DNA of 33,264 nucleotides, taken from positions 1 through 33,264 of the IMG/VR virus record IMGVR_UViG_3300032224_000167; one strand, given 5' to 3'. Under the pieces are notes generated by a model. That model made no database searches, had not been told where the DNA came from, and saw nothing but the letters and a program-made list of their open reading frames with translations. This DNA comes from a virus. Each line of letters starts with the position of its first letter. The stretch's first letter is position 1. The position numbers and the translations under genes were made by a program. Below, piece by piece: positions 7,834 to 16,516 of this stretch.

Positions 7834-9695
7834 TGGCAGACTTTGGCTTTGTCGGCCCATCCTACGAAGCGCCAAGCATCTACCAAGATGCCCAAGAGTG
7901 CATCAATTGGTTTGCTGAAATTGACCCATTGAAACAACAGGGCGAAAGGGGCGTGGTGGCGCTGTACCCAACGCCGGGGCTGTCCTCTTTGCTGCTTTTC
8001 CAAAACCAACAAGAAGTGCGCGGCATGACCACCTTATCAGGTGGCGATGTAATGGTGGCGGTTTGTGGCCCTTATGTTTACGCAATTACAAGCAGTTTTG
8101 TGTCAACTTTGGTGGGTCAGCTAAACTCTACCACTGGGCGAGTAGGCATTACCGACAACGGCGTTAACGTGTACATTGTTGATGGGGTTTATCGTTACAC
8201 ATGGCGAATTTCTTCCCCATCTAGTGCGGTTTTTACGGGATCAACCAGCGGAACTACTTTAACCGTATCAGCTATTACTAGCGGCGCTTTAGCCGTTGGT
8301 CAGGTGCTATTTGGTGTTGGCGTAACACAAGAAACTGTTATTACGGCATTGGGAACTGGTACAGGCGGCGTGGGTACATACACAATCAATTTGTCCCAAA
8401 CCATTGCTAGTGAACGCATGAATTCAGCAACTGCTGGGGCAATTGTTACGGGATCAATTTCGACAACAACTTTGACGGTGACTGCGGTTACAAGCGGCAC
8501 ATTGGCTTTGGGTATGACTATCCAAGGCGCAGGCGTGACTGCAAACACTATCATTACAGCTTATGGCACAGGATCAGGTGGCGCTGGCACATATACAGTC
8601 AACAATTCACAAACGATTGCTTCTAGAACGCTATATGGTTTGAATTGGTCTGTTTTGCCAAGCACTGATGGTGCGTTTACTGGCGGCACAAACGTGGATA
8701 TTGTTGATAACTTTTTTGTGTACAACAACCCCGGCACACAACAATTTGGCGCTACTGCGGTTCTGTCGCCCATTTCTGCTGCAACAAGTTTTTCAAGCAA
8801 AGATGGCGCACCTGACGATTTGGTGACCTTAATTGTTGACCACCGTGAAATTTATTTGTTGGGTGAGACTTCTAGCGAAGTTTGGGTAGATCAGGGTACA
8901 AGCCCATTTCCGTTCCAGCGCATCCCCGGCACTTCCACCCAACACGGCATTGTTGCCCCGTTCAGCATGGCTCGACTTGGCAATTCATTTGCGTATTTGT
9001 CTAAAAACAATCGCGGCACAGCACAGATCGTCCAAATGAATGGCTATGTCCCGCAAAGAATTTCAACCCATGCGGTGGAAAATAGCCTAACCAATCAAAC
9101 CATTACTGATGCGGTGGCTTGGACTTATCAATTAGAGGGACACGAAGTTTATGTCATCAGTTTTCCCTCAATTCAATTGACTTGGTGCTATGACGTAGCG
9201 TCAGGAATGTGGCATAAGTGGTTGTATACAAACAATTTAGGTCAATATGAAAGATGCCGAGGAAACTGTGCGGCGGTCTTTCAGGGTTATGTTTTGGTTG
9301 GGGATTATTCCAACGGCAAGATTTACCACTTAGACAAGAATGTGTATACAGATGATGGGCAAAATGTGAAGCGATTACGCCGTGCGCCTCATTTGGTTTC
9401 TGATTTTCAAAGGCAATATTTTGAGGAATTGCAGATTCAGTTCCAGCCCGGCGTGGGGTTGGTAACAGGCACTGGGGAAAACCCTCAAGCCATGTTGCGA
9501 TGGTCAAATGATGGTGGTTCTACTTGGTCAAATGAGTATTGGACTTCAATTGGACGTATTGGACGATACCTAAACCGTGCCATTTGGCGGCGTTTGGGTA
9601 TGGCGCGGGATCGAATCTTTGAAGTGGTTGTCACTGACCCTGTGAAATGCGTTATTGTGTCTGCCAACCTTAAATCATCACAAGGGGAAAATTGA
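7833..9695 (+). CDS. P22 gp10-like packaged DNA stabilisation / tail hub protein
   Basis: A 620-aa protein of the P22 gp10 family, which forms the tail hub under gp4 and keeps packaged DNA inside. Family features are the N-terminal [22 protein letters not shown] segment, PTPGL, and later beta-propeller-like strands ([35 protein letters not shown]). P22 gp10 is 472 aa. About 130 of the additional residues are two tandem copies (about 134-200 and 205-267) of the beta-rich domain also inserted in the gp4-like protein. The start overlaps the previous stop by one base; the stop overlaps the next start (TGATG). Confidence 0.85.
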   Translation: MADFGFVGPSYEAPSIYQDAQECINWFAEIDPLKQQGERGVVALYPTPGLSSLLLFQNQQEVRGMTTLSGGDVMVAVCGPYVYAITSSFVSTLVGQLNSTTGRVGITDNGVNVYIVDGVYRYTWRISSPSSAVFTGSTSGTTLTVSAITSGALAVGQVLFGVGVTQETVITALGTGTGGVGTYTINLSQTIASERMNSATAGAIVTGSISTTTLTVTAVTSGTLALGMTIQGAGVTANTIITAYGTGSGGAGTYTVNNSQTIASRTLYGLNWSVLPSTDGAFTGGTNVDIVDNFFVYNNPGTQQFGATAVLSPISAATSFSSKDGAPDDLVTLIVDHREIYLLGETSSEVWVDQGTSPFPFQRIPGTSTQHGIVAPFSMARLGNSFAYLSKNNRGTAQIVQMNGYVPQRISTHAVENSLTNQTITDAVAWTYQLEGHEVYVISFPSIQLTWCYDVASGMWHKWLYTNNLGQYERCRGNCAAVFQGYVLVGDYSNGKIYHLDKNVYTDDGQNVKRLRRAPHLVSDFQRQYFEELQIQFQPGVGLVTGTGENPQAMLRWSNDGGSTWSNEYWTSIGRIGRYLNRAIWRRLGMARDRIFEVVVTDPVKCVIVSANLKSSQGEN

Positions 9696-9922
9696 TGGCA
9701 TTACCCAATCCACAATCCCAGCCATATCCACAGTCTGAATTCTTGGATGGACAGACCAAGCGCCCAACAAGGGCTTGGCAGCAGTTTTTTATTAATCTGT
9801 TGAACTTCAGTAGTGCTTCAACGGCTACGGCTGGATCAGCGACTTTGCCAGCAAATCCTGTGGGATTCATGAACGTCACAGTGAATGGGGTGGCTTACAA
9901 AGTTCCCTATTACAACCAATGA
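9695..9922 (+). CDS. Small virion-associated protein
   Basis: A 75-aa protein beginning [20 protein letters not shown], followed by RPTRAWQQFFINLLNF and ending NVTVNGVAYKVPYYNQ. This short layout (Pro-rich start, aromatic helix, Ala/Thr/Ser linker, beta-hairpin ending KVPYY) is familiar from phages of environmental Proteobacteria, next to gp10-like genes. The ATG at 9695 overlaps the gp10-like stop, with GGGGAAAA upstream; an in-frame TTG just before it is not needed. Its stop overlaps the next start (ATGA). Function is unknown; a tail or ejection accessory is likely. Confidence 0.6.
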   Translation: MALPNPQSQPYPQSEFLDGQTKRPTRAWQQFFINLLNFSSASTATAGSATLPANPVGFMNVTVNGVAYKVPYYNQ

Positions 9923-10383
9923 ACGATTTAATCCCAGTTGGTGTGCCAACCCGTGAGCAGATTGAAAAACTGCAAAGGGAAATGTCAGCGATGCCTCAAT
10001 CTGAATTGCAGGCGGCATCAAATGCCATGCAAACAGAACATTATTTTCATGGTGGGATGTATGCAAGAAAGTTAAGCAGACCAGCAGGCACATTAATTGT
10101 GGGCAAGGTTCACAAGCAAGACCACTATTTTTTGTGCGCCAAAGGTGAAATAATTGCATGGTCAGAAAAAGGAATGGTGCATTTGTATGCAGGGGACATT
10201 ATTGAGAGCAAACCCGGCACAAAGCGGGTCACCTTGGCTGTCACTGATGCAATTGGTATCACATTTCACAAGACCGATAAAACTGACTTGGATGAAATAG
10301 AAAAAGATTTGATTGAGCCTGATGAACTTTCATTGTTTGACTCTAACAATAAATTGAAAGTTTTAGAAATTAAAGGGGAATGA
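9919..10383 (+). CDS. Cupin-like virion-cassette protein
   Basis: A 154-aa protein. After a helical N-terminus (REQIEKLQREMSAMPQSELQ) it has a strand pattern and His/Gly residues of a single-domain cupin: HYFHGGMYARKL, LIVGKVHKQDHYFLCAKGE, then AGDIIESKPGTKRV. H62 and H64 of the YFHGG region and H86/H90 of GKVHKQDH could bind a metal, but this is a pattern match only. The tail is acidic. It sits between the tail hub and the first ejection protein, coupled to the gene before it by ATGA. Metal-dependent enzyme versus structural cupin cannot be decided from the sequence. Confidence 0.5.
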   Translation: MNDLIPVGVPTREQIEKLQREMSAMPQSELQAASNAMQTEHYFHGGMYARKLSRPAGTLIVGKVHKQDHYFLCAKGEIIAWSEKGMVHLYAGDIIESKPGTKRVTLAVTDAIGITFHKTDKTDLDEIEKDLIEPDELSLFDSNNKLKVLEIKGE

Positions 10384-10384
10384 T

Positions 10385-11116
10385 ATGAGTTTTGTAACAG
10401 CGGCACTAATTACTGGCGGCGCGGCAATAGCTGGCGGCTATTTATCTGGGCAAGCCGCAAAACAAGGCGCTGAAACACAAGCTAATGCAATGCGGGAATC
10501 TGCCGCCATTCAAAAGGCAATGTTTGACGTTCAAAATGAACAACAAAAGCCATATCGAGAAGCTGGATACAGTGCCTTAAGCGACATTGCTGGCATGAAA
10601 CCATATTTGACCCATCAATTTGGGCCAGAAGATTTCCAAGCTGGAATTGATCCAAGCTACAACTGGAGACTTCAACAAGGCAATTTGGCAACCACTAATC
10701 TAAAAAATCAAGCTGGTGGCTTAATTGGCGGTAATGCTTTGCAAGGCTTAACAGATTATGCACAAAATGCCGCAAGCCAAGAATATGGAAATGTTTTCAA
10801 TCGGTACAACACGCAACGACAAAATATTTACAACAACCTTGCATCTATTGCAGGGCTTGGTCAAACATCACTTGGGCAAACGGGGACGCTTTCAAGCAAT
10901 GCGGCAAGCGGTATTGGAAATGCTGTTTCTGGGGCTGGTACTGCAATTGGTTCTGGTCAAGTGGCTATGGGTAATGCAATTGGCGGGGGCATTCAAGGCG
11001 CAGGCAACGCATATTTGCTTTCAAACATGATGCGTCCGCAAATGGCTGCGCCAGCAGGCTATGGAACACCAGTTAATGTTCCTGCCCCATCTGGTGTGCC
11101 TAGTTATATTGCATAA
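10385..11116 (+). CDS. DNA transfer (ejection) protein, P22 gp7-like
   Basis: A 243-aa protein beginning with a hydrophobic, Gly/Ala-rich segment (VTAALITGGAAIAGGYLSG) that could insert in membrane. A Gln-rich helix follows (QAAKQGAETQANAMRESAAI, then EQQKPYREAGYSALSDI) and then a Gly/Ala-rich C-terminal half. This is the pattern of phage DNA transfer proteins of the gp7 type, small internal virion proteins ejected with DNA. It opens a three-gene cassette in the P22 order gp7, gp20, gp16. The ATG is preceded by AAAGGGGAATGAT. Confidence 0.75.
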   Translation: MSFVTAALITGGAAIAGGYLSGQAAKQGAETQANAMRESAAIQKAMFDVQNEQQKPYREAGYSALSDIAGMKPYLTHQFGPEDFQAGIDPSYNWRLQQGNLATTNLKNQAGGLIGGNALQGLTDYAQNAASQEYGNVFNRYNTQRQNIYNNLASIAGLGQTSLGQTGTLSSNAASGIGNAVSGAGTAIGSGQVAMGNAIGGGIQGAGNAYLLSNMMRPQMAAPAGYGTPVNVPAPSGVPSYIA

Positions 11117-11125
11117 GGATAAAAA

Positions 11126-12793
11126 ATGGCAGATTTCACCCCAGTAGCATCGCAATCAAGACCGCCCCAGCCTATGACGCTGGGCGAGATGATGAACATT
11201 GCAAACAGCGCACAAGCCTACCAACAAGCGCAACAATTGAATCCGTTGAATGTCCAACGGGCTTCTGCCGAATTAAGCAGGCTGCAACAATTAACGCCCG
11301 AAGAAGTTCGCCGCGCCACAGCCGAAGCCAATGTTTCAGAGCAAACAGAAAAACCAAGGATTGCAACATCAAAAGCCACGGCATCATCTGCGGAATCAAC
11401 TGCGGAACAAGACCGATTAAAGTTGATGAATCAAAAGTTGAAGCATATTGCAAGCAGTCAAGTTGCAATGATCAATAACCCTTTGATTATTCAAGCTGAA
11501 AAAAATCCTACCGCCGCCAATACTGAAGTCTTAAAAAACTTAGTGTTGCAAAACGGCATGAGAATGGGTAAAGATTTGGGCATTGCCCCAGATGAAACTC
11601 AAAACTTATTGCAGCCGTATTTGGATTTGGCGCAAAACGACCCCGGCAAGCTGCGCCAGTATTTCAAAGAACGCCACATCGCAGGACTTGATGAATCAGC
11701 CCGTACAGCAGTATTGTCGCCAAGTGGTGTTGAAACAAGCACGGGCATTACAAAACAAATTACTTCAACAAATCCATTTTCTGAATTTGCTGTTGGAACA
11801 CCAATCACTGGCACAAATGTTGACATCAAACTTATGCCTAATGAAACAGTTGTCACTGATACTCAAAACAATAGTTTCATCATCAGCAGAGACAACAACG
11901 GCAAAATCATTGGTTCAAGACCAATTCCTGTTTCTGGTGGAGGTGCGCCACCCGCGCCTGCGCCTACTGCGCCTGCTGCGGCAAATGTTCCTGCGGCAAA
12001 TGCGCCAAGACCCGTGGTTGCGCCAAAACCCAACCCAGTTGTTCAAAACATACCCGCAGAAGCGCCAACAGAAAATTTACCCGTTCACAGTCAGCCAGTG
12101 CCACCGAGATTTCCTGTGCGCCAGCCGGGTCAGCCCGTCTTCAACTTGCAACAAGGCGAAAAAGAAGCACAAACAACTGGCGGCGATTATTTGAGAAATG
12201 TTGTTGCACAGCGCGGATCAGTTGCGCCTATTCGCAATAATCTTGAAAAGATTATGTCAACCACTGATGATTTGTTGGCTAAACAAGGATTCCAAGCTGG
12301 TAAGGGTTTGCAAATTGAACAATATTTAACCAAACTGGTTGATGACAGTGAATATAAAACATTGAGCAAAAACCTTGCAAATCTGCAAATTGCTTTGATT
12401 GGAAATAATCCTGCCGCTTTATCTTCAGATGCAGGCAAGCAAATGACCGCAGCGGCATCGGGTTCAGAAGTTTATCCCCCAAAAGTTTTGCAAAAAATTG
12501 CCATTCAATTACATGGCGAAATGGAAAACCGCGACAGACAAGGTATTGCCGCTGACAAATACGCCCGTAAATTTGGCGAAAGCAATATGCCAAGTTTCAC
12601 GCAAATGTGGAACAACAATGCAGACAATAAAGTGTTTGAATTAATGTCATTGCCTAAGTTGATTAAAGACCCACAGACTAGATCAAAAATGGCTGATGAA
12701 ATTATTGGTTATCCAAAAGGTTCAGAGCAAAGAAAAGTGTTTGAGCAAAAATATCTGAACATTCAGAAACTCATTAAAGATGGGACTTTGTAA
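11126..12793 (+). CDS. Ejection protein, P22 gp20-position
   Basis: A 555-aa protein with no named domain that I recognise. The N-terminus is Gln-rich and helical (about 20-125). A Pro/Ala-rich linker (about 270-345, for example GGGAPPAPAPTAPAAANVPA) then separates it from a helical C-terminal domain. Low-complexity linkers and long helices suit a protein that is partly unfolded to pass through the tail. It occupies the gp20 slot between gp7-like and gp16-like genes, with GATAAAAA before the ATG and a one-base overlap with the next gene. The name rests on gene order. Confidence 0.6.
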   Translation: MADFTPVASQSRPPQPMTLGEMMNIANSAQAYQQAQQLNPLNVQRASAELSRLQQLTPEEVRRATAEANVSEQTEKPRIATSKATASSAESTAEQDRLKLMNQKLKHIASSQVAMINNPLIIQAEKNPTAANTEVLKNLVLQNGMRMGKDLGIAPDETQNLLQPYLDLAQNDPGKLRQYFKERHIAGLDESARTAVLSPSGVETSTGITKQITSTNPFSEFAVGTPITGTNVDIKLMPNETVVTDTQNNSFIISRDNNGKIIGSRPIPVSGGGAPPAPAPTAPAAANVPAANAPRPVVAPKPNPVVQNIPAEAPTENLPVHSQPVPPRFPVRQPGQPVFNLQQGEKEAQTTGGDYLRNVVAQRGSVAPIRNNLEKIMSTTDDLLAKQGFQAGKGLQIEQYLTKLVDDSEYKTLSKNLANLQIALIGNNPAALSSDAGKQMTAAASGSEVYPPKVLQKIAIQLHGEMENRDRQGIAADKYARKFGESNMPSFTQMWNNNADNKVFELMSLPKLIKDPQTRSKMADEIIGYPKGSEQRKVFEQKYLNIQKLIKDGTL

Positions 12794-14874
12794 TGGTTGA
12801 TGAAGTTTTGGATTTAATCCGTGGTGGCGCTGAAGCGCCTGCACCAGCTTATCCATCGCGTAGTATGGCAACATCTGCGGGGCGTACAAAAACAAAAAAA
12901 CCTGACGAAGAAGATGAAGTCTTAAATTTAATCCAAGGGAATACCCCAACAAACACATCTACTGTTTCGCCTAACGTGCAAGCGGGTCAACAACCACCAT
13001 CCAAGATTCGTTCAATTGTTGGCAATGTGCTTCAAAAAGGTTTTGAAGCAAAACAAGCAGTTCCTGCATTTTCTGCGGCTGTTTTAGATATTCCTGCTTC
13101 ATTGCCTCAATTTATAACAAGTACCGCAGCATATCCTGCCGCAAGAGTTTTAGGCGGTACACCTGAACAATCAAAAGAATTTGCAAAAAAAGTTTCTGCC
13201 CCTTTAGAGTATTTGAAGCCCGGCAAACTTACTGGCTTAGAAGAAACCACAGCATATAAACAATCATTACCAACCAAAACAATGGAATTTATTGGCGAGA
13301 ATATTCACAAAGGCGTGAATTGGATTGCTGAAAAAACAGGTTTAAATCCAAATGATGTGCAAGCTGCTGTGGATGTGGGGATGCTGGCAGGCCCAAAGGT
13401 TGCGCCTAAAGCTGTTGAAGCAGTAGCTAAGACCGCCGAAAACATCAAAGCAAAATTACCTACTGTCACTATTGAAAGACAGCAACCACCCGCCACAGCA
13501 GGCGGTCAAAGTGTTGGCGCTGCGGCTACCCCAAACACCACTATGGTTCAACAGGCTTTGTCTGTTGCCACGCCAGAACTTCAGCAGGCATTAAAAGATA
13601 TTCCTGTTGATCAAATTCATGCGCCTACTTTTCAGCGCCATATTGAGGCTGATACTTTACCAATTCCAGTTCGATTGACTGAGGGGCAAGCCACTGGTGA
13701 TGTGGTCAAACTTTCACAAGAACAAAACAGGCGCGGCAAAGACCCACAATTGGCAGAACGATTTAATCAGCAAAACAAAGATTTGGTTGACAACGTTCAA
13801 GAAATTCGCAATCAAGCTGCCCCAGATGTATATGGCACAAAGACCATTGAAAACAGTCAAGGCATCATTGACGCATATAAAGAAATGGATGCGGCAAGAA
13901 ATACCAAAATCAGTGAAGCCTATAAAAAACTTGAAGATGCCAACGGCGGTCAATTCCCTGTTGATGGTCAAGCTATTGCCTCAAAAGCTGACGCATTGTT
14001 AGCTAAAAAATTAAAAACTGAATTTTTGCCATCATCAATCAAAAATCAATTGGAACGCTTTAAGAATGGCGAACAAATGACTTTTGAACAGTATGAAGCA
14101 TTGCGAACCAATCTGGCTGCGGAAATTAGAAAAGCTGAAAAATCATCAGATGGCAATGCTAAAACCGCTTTGAGTTTAGTGCGCCAAGCGGCTGAAGAAT
14201 TGCCATTGCAACAAGGTGTAGCGGGTAACCTCAAGGGGTTGGCTGATAACGCTAGATCATTGGCAAAAGAACGATTTGATATGTTAAAAAAAGACCCTGC
14301 TTATAACGCAGCGGTCAATGACATTGTGCCTGCCGACAATTTCATTCAAAAGTTTGTGATTAATGGCGTGAACAAAAATGTTCAAACAATGGTCAATCAT
14401 TTGGGCAAAGATTCGCCTGCTAGACAGCACATGGCGGCGGGGACAATCAATTGGTTGGCAGATAAAGCTGGCATTTATGGTGAACAAGCTAACTTTTCTC
14501 AGGCTGGATATAACAAGGCTTTAAAGCAGTTGGACGCAGTTAAAAATACTCAAGAAATTTTTGATCCTGCATCTGCCCAACATTTGAGAACACTAGGAAA
14601 TGTTGCTGGCTATACTCAATTTCAACCTCGCGGCAGTTTTGTAAACAACAGCAATACACTAGTTGGCAGCTTGGCTGAAAAAGCTAAACAAGCAATTGCG
14701 GTTGGCGCTGAAAAAGGCGGCAATATGTTAGTGCCGGGCTTGCAATTAGGCACTACTGTCATGGAGATGAGAGCAAGACGGGCGGCAGAAGCAGAAACAA
14801 AAAAAGCCTTAGAACTTGGCGCTGGCACAAAACAATCAGGCAAGAATCAAATCAACAATTTGAACAATCCATAA
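12793..14874 (+). CDS. Ejection protein, P22 gp16-position
   Basis: A 693-aa protein, mostly helical and Lys/Ala/Gln-rich. The N-terminus carries two copies of a short acidic motif, DEVLDLIRGG (residues 3-12) and DEVLNLIQGN (about 41-50), separated by a basic, disordered segment. Hydrophobic segments near 80-115 (VPAFSAAVLDIPASLPQFI) and 180-205 could contact the inner membrane. It is last in the ejection cassette, the gp16 position, whose product in P22 promotes DNA entry across the cytoplasmic membrane. Function is inferred from order and composition. Confidence 0.6.
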   Translation: MVDEVLDLIRGGAEAPAPAYPSRSMATSAGRTKTKKPDEEDEVLNLIQGNTPTNTSTVSPNVQAGQQPPSKIRSIVGNVLQKGFEAKQAVPAFSAAVLDIPASLPQFITSTAAYPAARVLGGTPEQSKEFAKKVSAPLEYLKPGKLTGLEETTAYKQSLPTKTMEFIGENIHKGVNWIAEKTGLNPNDVQAAVDVGMLAGPKVAPKAVEAVAKTAENIKAKLPTVTIERQQPPATAGGQSVGAAATPNTTMVQQALSVATPELQQALKDIPVDQIHAPTFQRHIEADTLPIPVRLTEGQATGDVVKLSQEQNRRGKDPQLAERFNQQNKDLVDNVQEIRNQAAPDVYGTKTIENSQGIIDAYKEMDAARNTKISEAYKKLEDANGGQFPVDGQAIASKADALLAKKLKTEFLPSSIKNQLERFKNGEQMTFEQYEALRTNLAAEIRKAEKSSDGNAKTALSLVRQAAEELPLQQGVAGNLKGLADNARSLAKERFDMLKKDPAYNAAVNDIVPADNFIQKFVINGVNKNVQTMVNHLGKDSPARQHMAAGTINWLADKAGIYGEQANFSQAGYNKALKQLDAVKNTQEIFDPASAQHLRTLGNVAGYTQFQPRGSFVNNSNTLVGSLAEKAKQAIAVGAEKGGNMLVPGLQLGTTVMEMRARRAAEAETKKALELGAGTKQSGKNQINNLNNP

Positions 14875-14883
14875 GGATCAATA

Positions 14884-15612
14884 ATGGCAGTCAATCTTTC
14901 GCCAATCGGCAACGGTCAACAAGTTTTTGACAACAATGGAATTCCTTTAAATGGTGGTTTGGTTTATACCTACCAAGCAGGATCAAGCACGGCATTAACT
15001 ACTTACACAGATATTAACGGCACAACAGCAAATTCAAATCCTATTGTGTTGGATTCATCAGGTCGGTTTCCAAATGAAGTATGGTTAACTTATGGGTTTA
15101 ATTACAAGTTTGTGGTTAAAACATCCGCTGGCACAACGATTGGCACATATGACAATATTTATGGCATTGTGGGTGTTCAAACTGCTGTTGGCACAACCAT
15201 TCCTGCTGGAATGATTTCTCTGTGGTATGGTTCAATTGGTAGCGTTCCAATTGGCTGGTATTTGTGTGATGGTTCTAATGGTACGCCTGATTTGCGGGAT
15301 CGTTTTATTGTTGGGGCGGGTTCTACATATTCTGTTGGATCAACTGGTGGGTCAACTACACACACATTGACAATATCAGAAATGCCAAGCCACACGCACA
15401 CAACGACAGTTACCGACCCCGGTCACAATCACTCTATTACGCAAAATGTTCTTGGCGGCGCTACTGGTAGTCAAACTCTTGCGCCATCTGGCTCAACAAC
15501 AACAGGAACATCCACAACAGGAATCACTGTTACGAACTCCACAACTGGTTCAGGCACAGCATTTAACATTTTGAACCCATATTACGCCTTGGCGTATGTA
15601 ATGAAAGCCTAA
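14884..15612 (+). CDS. Short tail fibre with collar domain
   Basis: A 242-aa protein. The N-terminal about 90 residues (LSPIGNGQQVFDNNGIPLNG, then YTYQAGSSTALTTYTD and IVLDSSGRFPNEVWL) resemble the virion-attachment domain of podovirus tailspikes and fibres. The C-terminal half is a tail collar domain: PAGMISLWYGSIGSVPIGWY, LCDGSNGTPDLRDRFIVGAG, then EMPSHTHT and GHNHSI. The two His-x-His motifs are like those that bind iron in T4-type short fibres. It ends ILNPYYALAYVMKA, the usual end of collar proteins. It probably acts in receptor contact. AAGGATCAATA lies upstream. Confidence 0.8.
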   Translation: MAVNLSPIGNGQQVFDNNGIPLNGGLVYTYQAGSSTALTTYTDINGTTANSNPIVLDSSGRFPNEVWLTYGFNYKFVVKTSAGTTIGTYDNIYGIVGVQTAVGTTIPAGMISLWYGSIGSVPIGWYLCDGSNGTPDLRDRFIVGAGSTYSVGSTGGSTTHTLTISEMPSHTHTTTVTDPGHNHSITQNVLGGATGSQTLAPSGSTTTGTSTTGITVTNSTTGSGTAFNILNPYYALAYVMKA

Positions 15613-15613
15613 G

Positions 15614-15838
15614 ATGGAAATTGATCCCGTTAAATACGGCGTGCTTTGGCAAAAGGTTCAGGACTATGAACGCCGATTCGACCAAATGGAAACCAAAATT
15701 GATAAATTGGAATTGTCCATTGAAAAGCTGGTAGCACTGGCAAATCAAGGGCGCGGTGGGTTTTGGGCGGGTATGGCATTTGTGTCTGCGTTGTCATCTG
15801 CGATTGGCTATGTAAGTCATTGGGTAGGCAAAAATTGA
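15614..15838 (+). CDS. XhlA-like membrane protein, lysis-cassette start
   Basis: A 74-aa protein: a cytoplasmic coiled coil at about 9-43 (heptads in RFDQMETKIDKLELSIEKL), followed by one transmembrane helix at 50-68 (FWAGMAFVSALSSAIGYVS). This architecture matches XhlA/hemolysin-type accessory holins. It is the first gene after the fibres and begins 1 nt after the fibre stop. The stop lies where the next reading frame seems to begin (ATTGA). The lysis role is inferred from topology and from the holin and endolysin that follow. Confidence 0.55.
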   Translation: MEIDPVKYGVLWQKVQDYERRFDQMETKIDKLELSIEKLVALANQGRGGFWAGMAFVSALSSAIGYVSHWVGKN

Positions 15839-15890
15839 ACCTGTCACGCTTGCCCTTACCGCGATTGCTGGCATCAAGCAAGGGATTGCT

Positions 15891-16361
15891 TTGTACAAAG
15901 ATGCCAAGGCTACGGGGTCAGACCTTTACAAAATAACCAAAGAAATTTCAGGATTCATTGGGCAGTTTTTTGAAGCGCATGAAGAAGTAAAAAAAGAAGT
16001 CAAACGCAATGAGTTAAACCCTCCAAAAGAAAAATCCCTTAAAGCGCAAGCACTTGAAAATGTTTTTAATCAAATTGAACTTGAACGCCAATCGGTTGAA
16101 TTGCGGGAATTCTTGATTTATCACACAGACCCAGCTTTGGGTGCGGTCTGGTCAAGGTATGAAAAAGAATTTGCCAGACTTGCAAAAAAACATGATGATG
16201 AAATCAAACAAGAGGTATTAGAGCAGCGAAAGAAAAAATGGCAACGTCAAAAAATGATCGACAGATTGCAGCAGGACGCACTAATAATTGGGGCGCTTCT
16301 TCTGGTAATTTTAGAAATTTGGGCGCTGCTGTACGCAATTCATCTGAATCGGGATATATAG
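15891..16361 (+). CDS. Lysis-cassette protein with C-terminal membrane helix
   Basis: A 156-aa protein from a TTG at 15891, which has AAGGG 6 nt upstream. The same frame is open back to 15828 and encodes a conserved-looking IEPVTLALTAIAGIKQGIAL start, so translation may really begin at an ATT at 15834 (AGG 5 nt upstream, ATTGA overlap with the previous stop). The body is highly charged and helical (EAHEEVKKEVKRNELNPPKE, RKKKWQRQKMIDR) and ends in a membrane helix (ALIIGALLLVILEIWALLYA). Its last 124 nt overlap the next gene in another frame. Unknown family; possibly spanin-like or a holin modulator. Confidence 0.6.
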   Translation: MYKDAKATGSDLYKITKEISGFIGQFFEAHEEVKKEVKRNELNPPKEKSLKAQALENVFNQIELERQSVELREFLIYHTDPALGAVWSRYEKEFARLAKKHDDEIKQEVLEQRKKKWQRQKMIDRLQQDALIIGALLLVILEIWALLYAIHLNRDI

Positions 16362-16516
16362 TCGCGGTTGCATTGCTGGTCATTTTGTTTTGTTTGGTGA
16401 TACCAATTTTGGCGTTCATGTATTTTGACGTTCTCAAAGTTCAAAAGCAGGCAGAACGCGATTTGACAAGAATTGAAAAAGTGTTGAAAAACTTAGAAGA
16501 CAAGGATAAAAAATGA
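16238..16516 (+). CDS. Small membrane protein overlapping its neighbour
   Basis: A 92-aa protein with a hydrophilic N-terminus (about 38 residues), one membrane helix (VAVALLVILFCLVIPILAFM) and a charged coiled tail (VQKQAERDLTRIEKVLKNLE). Its first 124 nt lie inside the preceding gene in a different frame. The stop overlaps the holin start (ATGA), so translation of this frame is well supported at the 3' end. The ATG at 16238 has only a weak purine-rich leader, so the true start could lie further in. It could be a lysis regulator or spanin subunit; no lipobox is seen. Confidence 0.55.
   Translation: MATSKNDRQIAAGRTNNWGASSGNFRNLGAAVRNSSESGYIVAVALLVILFCLVIPILAFMYFDVLKVQKQAERDLTRIEKVLKNLEDKDKK

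Noticed and set aside
11583-12194. 203-aa plus-strand ORF inside the gp20-position gene
   Set aside because: Gln/Leu-rich shadow of a longer, better initiated frame; composition is unlike any neighbour.
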